64,000 nt of DNA from Pelagicoccus albus (GTDB lineage Bacteria > Verrucomicrobiota > Verrucomicrobiia > Opitutales > Opitutaceae), in the NCBI RefSeq assembly GCF_014230145.1, contig NZ_JACHVC010000012.1, positions 253,001 to 317,000 on the forward strand. The letters are read 5' to 3'. The notes beneath the pieces were generated by a model. The model ran no database searches. It was given only the letters and a program-made list of their open reading frames with translations, and had not been told where the DNA came from. Made by a program: the position numbers and the translations under genes. Positions 57,801 to 64,000 of the stretch are shown here, piece after piece. Each line of letters begins with the position of its first letter. The first letter of the stretch is position 1.

Positions 57801-59918
57801 CTAGACCTTATCGACAGCGAACTCGAAACAATCGAAAAAGCGTCCCCCTCCGCACCTTCAAGCTTACGCACTGAGCCACACTCTGGCGACGGCATACGTA
57901 TCACTTGGGATGACGTCACTGGTGAGACCGGCTACATGCTGGAGCGGAGTTCGGACGGCAATAATTGGGAACAAGTCACCACCACCGATAAAAACGTTAC
58001 CGCAGCCGCAGATACAAACGCTCAAGTCGGAAACACTTATCACTATAGAGTCAAAGCGCTCTTCAGTGCGTCTGATGTCGTTTCTCCCGTTCTGCAAATA
58101 CAACTCACCGCCCCGGACCAAGTAGAAATCCCCTCGCTCACTCCGCTATCCGAATCGGCCATTCGTATCGAATGGTCCGAATCCGCCAATGCGATTGGAT
58201 ACAAGATCGAGCGAAGTACCGATGGCACAAGTTGGTACCTTGTCGACAACCTAGGCTCAAACGCGCGTTCCTACGAAGATACGGACCTTTATCGAGGTAC
58301 TACCTATCACTACCGAATCACTGCCATCGGCATGGCCGGACTCGCAGATCCAAGCGCAAGCGCAAACGCTTCGACCCTAATCGATCCCCCCTCCAATGCC
58401 CCCGATTACCTCGATGTCTTCTCCGTATCCGCTCTCCAAGCGGAAATTCGATGGGGCTGGTCATATGACGCAGCTGGCTATAGACTTGAACGCTCCAAAG
58501 AAGGAGGTGACTGGATCGTGATCGGCGAATTTCCATACAACGGAGAAACCTACACAGACAAAGACCTTGAGCCCGAGACCTCCTATCGGTATCGCGTTTT
58601 TGGTTACAACAACGGTGGAGATTCCCCCGCTAATGTTTCCCCATCCATCACCACTCTGGCACTAAGCCTTCCTTCTTCGCCCACTCTACTGACCTACCAA
58701 CTGAGTACTAACGAAGTCGCCATCAAATGGTCTGCCGTATCCGAGGCGACTTCATATACCATTTATCGTCGCAATGAGGGTTCTACAAGTTGGGGCGTAC
58801 TGACTACCGTCGATAGGTTCACGATTGAGTACATTGACGATACAGTCAGATTAGGAAACGCTTTTGAATACACGGTAACCGCAGGCAACGACGTCGGAGA
58901 ATCGGCTCGATCAGAGACCTCTGCGACAACGATAAACAACATAGCCACAGTGCTGGCTCTCGATTTCGAGGAAGATTCAGATTTATCCGAAATTACCTTC
59001 TCAGGGTACCTCGAAACTAATCCCGACTCACCGAGCGGGCGATACGTCGGTTTCTATTACAGCCCCATATACCTATATATCATGCCGCTTGACCTTGATT
59101 TCGGTGGGTCAATTTCATTCGACATTTTCTATGATTCGATACCTCCCAATCGGGTCACGCTGCAGTATTGGGATACGACAACTCAATCTTACAAAACCTT
59201 TCATACCCTCGATATCAACAGCGATTGGGTAAACACCTGGCAGAACGTTCAAGTTCAAATCCCTGAAGAGGCCGCATCTGATTACACCATGATCGCCATC
59301 GGACAAGAAGATGGCTACTCTTATTCGAATATCAATATAGACAATCTACTAGTCTATACCAATATCCCGGACGCTCCAGAAGCTCCACCCGTCGTTACTA
59401 CGTCTGCAAATCCAGCCGGAGGCATAGCCCTATTCTGGCTGCCTAGCGAGCGCTCAAGAGGCTTTCGCATTGAGCGTTCCACAGACTCCACAAATTGGGA
59501 GACCATAGCCGAGCTCGGCAGGGATGTTTCCCACTACATCGACGAAGAAGCAACTGGTGCCATCGCCTACTACTACCGTGTTTTTTCCCTTAACACAGGA
59601 GGCGATTCGACTCCGGTCACGACATCCAGTTTCGAACCCAACGACGAAGTAGCCAACGCTTACCAAGCGGGCATAGAGAGCGTTACAGCAAATCCGAAAG
59701 AGTACGGACTCCAAAAATTAAATACAGTTTCAAACGTCTACTTCGAAGTCGCTCAGGATGTATTCTTCATCAACGGTGATCTGCTCACGATACCATGGAC
59801 TGTCTATCGAAGCGAAGACCTCATCAACTGGACCCGACACAAGGTCGAAACCAGTGTCAGTCCCGGTGAAGAAGATTCCGAGGGCTCCCATTTCTTCCGC
59901 TTCCAGCCCGGAGATTAG
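54864..59918 (+). CDS. Large exported beta-propeller / fibronectin-III protein
   Basis: 1684 residues. Signal peptide about 1-23 (ALLSLFVLTFCSKELAAQD). Two long propeller-like regions, about 25-600 and 702-992, share LYLLSK and EQIDVLS segments and look like an internal duplication. FnIII modules lie at about 605-698, 994-1082, 1084-1175, 1177-1265, 1269-1357 and 1502-1589, each with L-E-R-S-x-D-G-x-x-W and T-Y-x-Y-R-[VI]. A jelly-roll carbohydrate-binding-like domain sits at about 1360-1500 (LDFEEDSDLSEITFSGYL). C-terminal 90 residues have an AYQAGIESVTANPKEYGL motif often found at the end of verrucomicrobial exported proteins. No enzyme domain or membrane anchor. Shares FnIII style with the gene at 15827. 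Confidence 0.82.
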   Translation: MRSAVFALLSLFVLTFCSKELAAQDPSVWTDFDIKGDIAYLLRKSPSQVMRYDLAEEEWLDPISFEDIPISIAIDDTHLFVAYDRSVKRYDLDGSNETHVTNTSSTILDLLIDGTVLFVSQDSSLYIDSASYNKSTFAEIDTFENYVAGIAGPSLAPSKRKIFGRSRGYSPSDINYLEYDADGNFIGSGESPYHGDYPGASRTWTFPDDSKVADDSGTVYNTADLTYNNSFGAQLTALAFYGNDVPIALIEDTLYSYSNTLLETGSYALTVPSPKDIVVVGEKVIVFYEDSTLPTKVGVTSVLLTDLGANEPGEAISPIDLPYEIDDTTIDSDGILYLLSKAHSSLFRWDTVDQQYIETIALPDACTIIEYSPSQNRLFLYAPPRKIYLMDLDEASPTPTHFINVPLQIDTLLPMGSDLLALANGSWDSQWLYDQDGTLLNSSITCCYHDYHAYDESSNTLYYDNYQVDYLGNGEFGEPQSAGQYGFNPIALSPDGKLFINENGIIFGASSREQIDVLSNDIQAALWNSSKTLFTVEKPAYDDPQRESQSILQKWSEYNAIDGEAKLEGLFVDAHMHDDKITIVTTLNGTPRFNVLTSDLGIAAPTAIEPPNLAVEKYSATAATLTWSDVFGEQSYILERKADNGAWATIATIAFGNTRYTDVTLTTGKTYSFRLKAINGSISSNYSAAVSIDLTSVVDTRIDPRTIYFIPDDELLGENDILYLLSKENQSIFTWDARTCEWGVTIPLEGQPNSFTYSPINNALYTSYPDGKIYSISLAAENPVEILFADDTNENVTTVIAAGRFLASYSSSGSFTMHDATGTLVESSYYHYNIAGGVWNQSTHKIYHLRDGISPNDLLWDQIEEDGTIGEQKDSPYHDSTGIQHPVRVNPQGSVVILGSGRIYQASTLEQIDVLSTSHIDAIWIDGRLYTLKEGKLIAWNLTAYTEYKSITLDDTGSRIFSTQEGQIVLVSKNQDQIFLDLIDSELETIEKASPSAPSSLRTEPHSGDGIRITWDDVTGETGYMLERSSDGNNWEQVTTTDKNVTAAADTNAQVGNTYHYRVKALFSASDVVSPVLQIQLTAPDQVEIPSLTPLSESAIRIEWSESANAIGYKIERSTDGTSWYLVDNLGSNARSYEDTDLYRGTTYHYRITAIGMAGLADPSASANASTLIDPPSNAPDYLDVFSVSALQAEIRWGWSYDAAGYRLERSKEGGDWIVIGEFPYNGETYTDKDLEPETSYRYRVFGYNNGGDSPANVSPSITTLALSLPSSPTLLTYQLSTNEVAIKWSAVSEATSYTIYRRNEGSTSWGVLTTVDRFTIEYIDDTVRLGNAFEYTVTAGNDVGESARSETSATTINNIATVLALDFEEDSDLSEITFSGYLETNPDSPSGRYVGFYYSPIYLYIMPLDLDFGGSISFDIFYDSIPPNRVTLQYWDTTTQSYKTFHTLDINSDWVNTWQNVQVQIPEEAASDYTMIAIGQEDGYSYSNINIDNLLVYTNIPDAPEAPPVVTTSANPAGGIALFWLPSERSRGFRIERSTDSTNWETIAELGRDVSHYIDEEATGAIAYYYRVFSLNTGGDSTPVTTSSFEPNDEVANAYQAGIESVTANPKEYGLQKLNTVSNVYFEVAQDVFFINGDLLTIPWTVYRSEDLINWTRHKVETSVSPGEEDSEGSHFFRFQPGD

Positions 59919-60075
59919 AGTTCCTCGGAAAGTGCACGTTAAAAATCGACCTTGTTGTATCGTTAATCCTACTACTACCCCAGAAAACTGTTTCTAATTA
60001 CACCTCTTATCGGCTGCTAAGAAATAAGCATCGGGGCCCGATGGCGCCTGTGTTGCTCGGCTTCGCAGTGGTAAA

Positions 60076-60507
60076 ATGAAACAAGAAGGCAACTACTCAG
60101 GAGAGACGAAGGGGATCGTCTCGCTTTACGGAAAAGCGGGCTGCCAAGGGAACGCCCGTCAGGTGAAACAGCTAAAATCGGCGGGGTACGTCGTGCAGTT
60201 CATAGATTTGCTCAGCCGCAAACTAGAGGCGAGCGAACTCACCAAGTTCACTTCGGATCGACCACTGCACGATTGCGTAAACCAAAGAGCCCCGCTCATC
60301 ACCTCCGGCGAATTCGACCCCTCCACACTGGACGAAGACGACTTGCTTCAAGCCATGGTGGAAAATCCGATTTTGATCAAACGCCCGCTCCTCTTTTACC
60401 GCGGCCACTTCGCTTGCGGCTTCGATCACCCTCTGGTCGAGCAACTGCTCGGCGAGACTCCTCCCGAGCTGGGTTGTCAGAAACATGACGCCTGCAACCA
60501 CAACTAG
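60076..60507 (+). CDS. ArsC/Spx-family thioredoxin-fold protein (NifO-like)
   Basis: 143 residues. SLYGKAGCQGNARQVKQLKSAG carries the single redox Cys and the Arg four residues later, and ENPILIKRPLLFYRG is the ArsC-family substrate loop. The Cys environment (GC-x-x-N-x-RQ) and the RAPLITSGEFDP stretch are nearer to nitrogenase-associated NifO-like proteins than to true arsenate reductase. No nif or ars genes are nearby. Extra Cys and His near the C-terminus (GCQKHDACNHN). Confidence 0.75.
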   Translation: MKQEGNYSGETKGIVSLYGKAGCQGNARQVKQLKSAGYVVQFIDLLSRKLEASELTKFTSDRPLHDCVNQRAPLITSGEFDPSTLDEDDLLQAMVENPILIKRPLLFYRGHFACGFDHPLVEQLLGETPPELGCQKHDACNHN

Positions 60508-60514
60508 ATTAGAC

Positions 60515-60871
60515 ATGCCCAAACAAACCGGCCTTCGCCCCCTCTACCTCGTCAACGAACTCGCCAAAGCAGTTGGTGAAGAAGTCACATACGCCTACGA
60601 CGACCTTGCCTTCATCTCCCATTCCGAGGTGCTGGTGCAATTCGTCGAAAATTCGGAATCCGAGGCGCTCCTGCACTTCTATGTGCACCAAGATTTCGAC
60701 GAGGAGGTTTTCGCCGCTAAAAAGGCCAAGTACGAAATCGCGGCTAGCAAGCAGGGAACGACCCTTATTTGCCAAGGGCGATTCACGCTCAACGCCAAAG
60801 AGGACTCCGACGAAATCGACCTCCAGTTCTTCCCCCTCGCGAGCAGCGAAGCGGCCGCAGCTAACAATTGA
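60515..60871 (+). CDS. Hypothetical protein, 118 residues
   Basis: Starts 7 bases after the ArsC-like gene (an upstream ATG at 60485 would overlap it). Acidic alpha/beta-looking protein with LYLVNELAKAVGEEVTYAYDD, LVQFVENSESEALLHFYVHQ and IDLQFFPLASSE. No family recognised. The tight spacing suggests a two-gene operon. Confidence 0.6.
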   Translation: MPKQTGLRPLYLVNELAKAVGEEVTYAYDDLAFISHSEVLVQFVENSESEALLHFYVHQDFDEEVFAAKKAKYEIAASKQGTTLICQGRFTLNAKEDSDEIDLQFFPLASSEAAAANN

Positions 60872-60941
60872 TACGCTTGGAGCCCTTTAGCGGGTTCTCG
60901 GCGCCCAATCGAGGCACCATCGCTGAACCGCATCCACAGCT

Positions 60942-61745
60942 TCAGGAAGTGGAGGTGTGCCTCCAAATAGTCGCGATCGTCTCATATCTATCCAATGGCG
61001 AGCCAGAGTTTGCCACCCTCATGGTACCGTTCGTCGATTCGATCCTCCACAAGCGGCCGCCTATCATAGCTTGCACCCAGGCGTGCCCCGCCTCCCCGGG
61101 CTTGTAGTCTGGGCTCACGCCGATGCAAATCGCGACCTCCTCGATTCCAGACGAGATAAGGAGCTCCGCCAATAGCAAAGACTTGTCAGCACAGTCACCC
61201 TCGTTGCGACGCAAGGTATCGTCCGGCAAGCCCCATCCGTGCGTTTGCCTAGCATACGGGATTTCGCCGACCTGTTTGGTGAATTCCTTGGCTACCCTGT
61301 AAGCATCTCCCAAACCCTGTCGGGAATGGACTTCAACTCCATTCAGATAGTTCTGAAGCCAGCGTATTTCTTCTGGGTAAATACGCCGTGCGTCCCCCGC
61401 TTCTTCAGTAGAATCAGGACTCCAGCCACCTTTGGATACTTTCGCAACTGATCTCAATGCGTTCTGCGACTTCGCATGATTAATAGGGCGAGGTCTTCTC
61501 GAATCATCGATAGTGAACTCGATTTGGGGATGGGCCTGAAATTCGGAGTCCTCAGCAATCTCAATAACTGGATAGTCCGCCACATAACTATCGCTCCCTT
61601 CCACAATGCCTCTGCCCTGTTGGTCCCACGCCAAGAAATTCTTGGCCAAAAATACTAAGCCAAGAGCTAATCCTAACCAAACGATAAACCAAATTAGCTC
61701 CCTTCCCGAAGGCACAAGCTCCTTTCTCTGACTCGATTTCGACAT
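60942..61745 (-). CDS. Membrane-anchored transglutaminase-like protein
   Basis: 267 residues. One N-terminal membrane span (about 18-36, IWFIVWLGLALGLVFLAKNF), the rest outside. Transglutaminase-like core with Cys185 in NEGDCADKSLLLAELL and His221 in GHAWVQAM; the third residue would be in IESTNGT. These proteins are cysteine hydrolases or cross-linkers of the envelope; the substrate is unknown. Single gene. Confidence 0.78.
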   Translation of the reverse strand: MSKSSQRKELVPSGRELIWFIVWLGLALGLVFLAKNFLAWDQQGRGIVEGSDSYVADYPVIEIAEDSEFQAHPQIEFTIDDSRRPRPINHAKSQNALRSVAKVSKGGWSPDSTEEAGDARRIYPEEIRWLQNYLNGVEVHSRQGLGDAYRVAKEFTKQVGEIPYARQTHGWGLPDDTLRRNEGDCADKSLLLAELLISSGIEEVAICIGVSPDYKPGEAGHAWVQAMIGGRLWRIESTNGTMRVANSGSPLDRYETIATIWRHTSTS

Positions 61746-61982
61746 AATAAGAAAAAATATAACTAAGTATTTTTCGGCATATACGAATCAGGTTTTACTT
61801 AATTCACATCGAACCATCGTTGACATAATCCTCCCTGGAAATCCGCGGCTAACATAGATTCTCACCAGATCTGGCACGCTTCGTGAAATGGTGGCATGCA
61901 GGCGGCCCGAGATAGCCTCGAGGGAAAACTCTCGATGCACTTCGCATGATTCGCGGCCGCAAAACCTAAATTTTGCAACACC

Positions 61983-62900
61983 ATGAGTCATTCGCACGAT
62001 CACTCGCAAAGCAAAGGACTAAAGAAGCGCCCTCTACTCTGGAGCGTTGCGATCAACCTCCTCCTCTCAGTCTTCCAGTTCATCGCCGGTTTCATCTCGA
62101 ACAGTTCCGCACTACTCGCTGATGCCCTACACAACACAAACGACGCGGCAGCTTTGGTAGTCGCTTTTGGTTCGAGAAAAATATCGGGCAAACAAGCGAA
62201 CGCACGTTTCACTTTCGGATACCGCCGAGCGGAACTGATCGGGGCAATCATCCAACTCACCGCTTTGATCATCATCGGTTTGTTCCTCGTCTACCACGCC
62301 GTTCAACGTTTCAATAGTCCCGCACCGATCGATAGCCACTGGATGATCCTAGGTTCCACCATCGCTATCCTCATCGACCTCACGACCGGGGCTCTTTTGT
62401 GGGCAACTTCGAAAGGCAGCCTGAATATGCGTGCTGTCATGCTGCATAATCTCAGCGATGCCGGCTCGTCGATAGCCGTCCTAGCAGGCGGTATAGCCCT
62501 TTACTTCTTCGGCTGGAGCTGGATCGACCCTGTCCTGACCTTAATGATCGCAGGAGGAATCATCCTGACCTCCTACAAGCTGCTAATGCAGACAAGTCGG
62601 ATCCTCATGGAAGCAACTCCCGAGGGAGTTGACCTCTCATCTTTGAAACAAGAGGCGGAAAACCTAACCGGAGTGAAAGATCTTCATCATGTCCATGTGT
62701 GGGAGGTAGACGAGGACCATAGAGCTCTAGAAGCCCACGTGGTAATTCATGATGAAATCGCTCATCGACAAAGCGTTATAAAATCTCGCCTGAAGGACCT
62801 CTTCGAGAATCGATTCGAAATCTCGCACTCCACTTTGGAATTTGAACGCTCCTCCGAAGCCTGCCGCGGCAAGAGCGCCAAACTGGTAGCTGCTCACTAA
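61983..62900 (+). CDS. Cation diffusion facilitator (Zn/Co/Cd efflux, ZitB/CzcD-like)
   Basis: 305 residues. His-rich start MSHSHDHS, six membrane helices, metal site in helix 2 (LLADALHNTND: Asp47, His50, Asp54) and helix 5 (MLHNLSDAGSS), and a cytoplasmic C-terminal domain with LHHVHVWEVDEDHRALEAHV. Exports divalent metals in exchange for protons. The helix 2 site has H-x-x-x-D, as in ZitB (zinc). Confidence 0.92.
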   Translation: MSHSHDHSQSKGLKKRPLLWSVAINLLLSVFQFIAGFISNSSALLADALHNTNDAAALVVAFGSRKISGKQANARFTFGYRRAELIGAIIQLTALIIIGLFLVYHAVQRFNSPAPIDSHWMILGSTIAILIDLTTGALLWATSKGSLNMRAVMLHNLSDAGSSIAVLAGGIALYFFGWSWIDPVLTLMIAGGIILTSYKLLMQTSRILMEATPEGVDLSSLKQEAENLTGVKDLHHVHVWEVDEDHRALEAHVVIHDEIAHRQSVIKSRLKDLFENRFEISHSTLEFERSSEACRGKSAKLVAAH

Positions 62901-63030
62901 AGGCGATGATGCCCTAACCGTTAGTTTCAGGAGAGAAATCAACGCTCTCTTCCTAGGAAGCTGCGTCTGATTCGGAGCAAATCAGCTTAGCTCCTGTCGA
63001 AACGAAGAATATAAGCCAACCTCGCATACT

Positions 63031-63570
63031 ATGAGAATACCAACGTTTCTGCTCGCCGCTGCAGCTCTTATTTTCGGGTCCCAAGCCCAAGCAGCCAAAA
63101 AACAGGTCCTCGATGCAAAGATCGAGCAGGCCATCGAGGACTTCCAAGAAGTTTCCGGTGCCGGAGCTCGCTTAGCCGAGGATGCAGTGGGCATGCTGGT
63201 GTTCCCAAGCGTCGGAAAGGCCGGTCTCGGAGTAGGCGGCGAATACGGAGAAGGCGCTTTGTTCGTAAACGGAGAAAAAGTCAGCTACTACAGTACGGCT
63301 AGCGCCTCGATCGGTTTCCAAGCCGGCGTGCAAAAACGAAGCCAAATCATCCTATTCCTGGAAGAATCTGCCCTCGAAAAATTCCGCAACGCGGACGGTT
63401 GGGAGATCGGTGTTGATGGAAGCGTCGCCATAGCAAACATCGGCGTGGGAGAGGAATTCGACTCCAAATCAATCAACGAACCGGTGGTCGCTTTCGTGTT
63501 TGGAAACAAGGGCTTGATGTACAACCTTTCTCTCGAGGGCTCAAAGCTCACCCCAATCATTAAGCGGTAA
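63031..63570 (+). CDS. SYLF/Ysc84-domain exported protein
   Basis: 179 residues. Signal peptide about 1-21 (LLAAAALIFGSQAQA). Ysc84/SYLF fold with VGMLVFPSVGKAGLGVGGEYGEGAL and closing NKGLMYNLSLEGSKLTPI. Lipid-binding family in eukaryotes; bacterial forms are periplasmic and of unknown role. Confidence 0.88.
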   Translation: MRIPTFLLAAAALIFGSQAQAAKKQVLDAKIEQAIEDFQEVSGAGARLAEDAVGMLVFPSVGKAGLGVGGEYGEGALFVNGEKVSYYSTASASIGFQAGVQKRSQIILFLEESALEKFRNADGWEIGVDGSVAIANIGVGEEFDSKSINEPVVAFVFGNKGLMYNLSLEGSKLTPIIKR

Positions 63571-63792
63571 GGCAGCGATGCCACGCCAAGAGGAGTGGCT
63601 CAGGCTCCCTCCCGCTAGGAGAGCCGCCTTCTAAATTCGTGAAACCTTGCATAGGGACGGCGATGGAATTTTTCCTGTTCCTTTTTGTGAAAGCGCTTAT
63701 GGGAAAGGACTGTAGCTAGTATAAAGACCCTAAGCGTTTTGCAAAACCAGATAAAATTCATCCCAAACAAGGAGGAGCCAGGGCTAGACAAG

Positions 63793-64000
63793 TTGTCTGA
63801 CGCTGACCTTGTTTCCCGATGTCAGCAGGACTTGCCTGACGACATTGAGGCTTATCGCGAGCTTGTGGAGCGCTACGAAGGCCTAGTGTACAACTTTTGC
63901 GTCAAAACAATAGGATCCCCGCAAGATGCTGAGGAAGTCGCACAAGACGCATTCATCACCGTCTTCCACAAGCTCAAGCAATTTGAGGGCAAATCAACCT
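63793..64000 (+). CDS. ECF-type RNA polymerase sigma factor, N-terminal part (cut by window end)
   Basis: The frame reads LSDADLVSRCQQ, then FCVKTIGSPQDAEEVAQDAF and HKLKQFEGKS, the region 2 of ECF sigma factors, including the conserved D-A-E-E-V-A-Q-D-x-F. The start is uncertain: TTG 63793 gives a normal N-terminus; AAGGAGG at 63769-63775 is 17 bases away, rather far. The target genes and anti-sigma factor lie outside. Confidence 0.85.
   Translation, partial: MSDADLVSRCQQDLPDDIEAYRELVERYEGLVYNFCVKTIGSPQDAEEVAQDAFITVFHKLKQFEGKST

Noticed and set aside
61788-62009. 73-codon minus-strand ORF before the CDF gene
   Set aside because: Overlaps the CDF start, no ribosome site, no recognisable features.

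Overview
The window looks like about 64 kb of chromosome from a Gram-negative, probably marine bacterium of the Verrucomicrobiota, most likely class Opitutia (Pelagicoccus/Coraliomargarita-like). This assignment is an inference. It rests on large secreted fibronectin-III/lectin-type proteins, periplasmic plant- or algal-polysaccharide enzymes (GH127, CE7), outer-membrane lipoproteins, PqiA/MCE envelope genes and the general gene style. No rRNA is present to settle it.

Layout. 1-10 kb: end of an unknown gene, a FIST sensor plus hybrid histidine kinase pair (resembling the NosP/NahK nitric-oxide pair), a PqiA/MCE operon, a LysE exporter, a heme-motif chemoreceptor, and a LysR regulator divergent from pirin and DoxX genes. 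10-16 kb: 5-oxoprolinase (HyuA-HyuB fusion) and an ABC exporter. 16-19 kb: a repeat-built exported protein with a long, possibly structured 5' region. 19-32 kb: translation-related enzymes (Rsm22-like, TruC), a DUF4097 exported protein, a coupled HAD/GH20 pair, a coupled DUF255/peroxiredoxin pair, two SlyB-like lipoproteins, an ACT protein, XseA with a VTT membrane protein, and a single-domain response regulator. 32-39 kb: core metabolism and housekeeping (SirB1-like, AroE, prepilin peptidase, HU, YgfZ, DAHP synthase, malate dehydrogenase). 39-45 kb: GH127 and CE7 secreted enzymes flanking an MscS channel.

45-50.4 kb is the accessory core of the window. A complete tmRNA gene (ssrA, 44984-45343) carries a roughly 5 kb integrated element at its 3' end, bounded by 27-bp direct repeats (45317-45343 and 50358-50384). 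The element encodes a tyrosine recombinase, an AlpA-like excisionase/regulator, a ribbon-helix-helix-like protein with a tandem operator-like repeat, a SIR2-family protein coupled to an unrecognised 98-residue protein, and an HUH replication initiator beside a large inverted repeat. The original ssrA terminator now lies beyond the right repeat. The 98-aa/SIR2 pair on a small self-mobilising island is the best candidate for an undescribed (anti-phage, NAD-depleting) system.

50.4-64 kb: a methyltransferase, an AI-2E-family permease, an adenosine/adenine deaminase, a 0.9 kb spacer holding a promoter, a 26-codon membrane ORF and a terminator on the minus strand, a 1684-residue exported beta-propeller/FnIII protein, an ArsC-like protein, a transglutaminase-like protein, a CDF metal exporter, a SYLF protein and the start of an ECF sigma factor.
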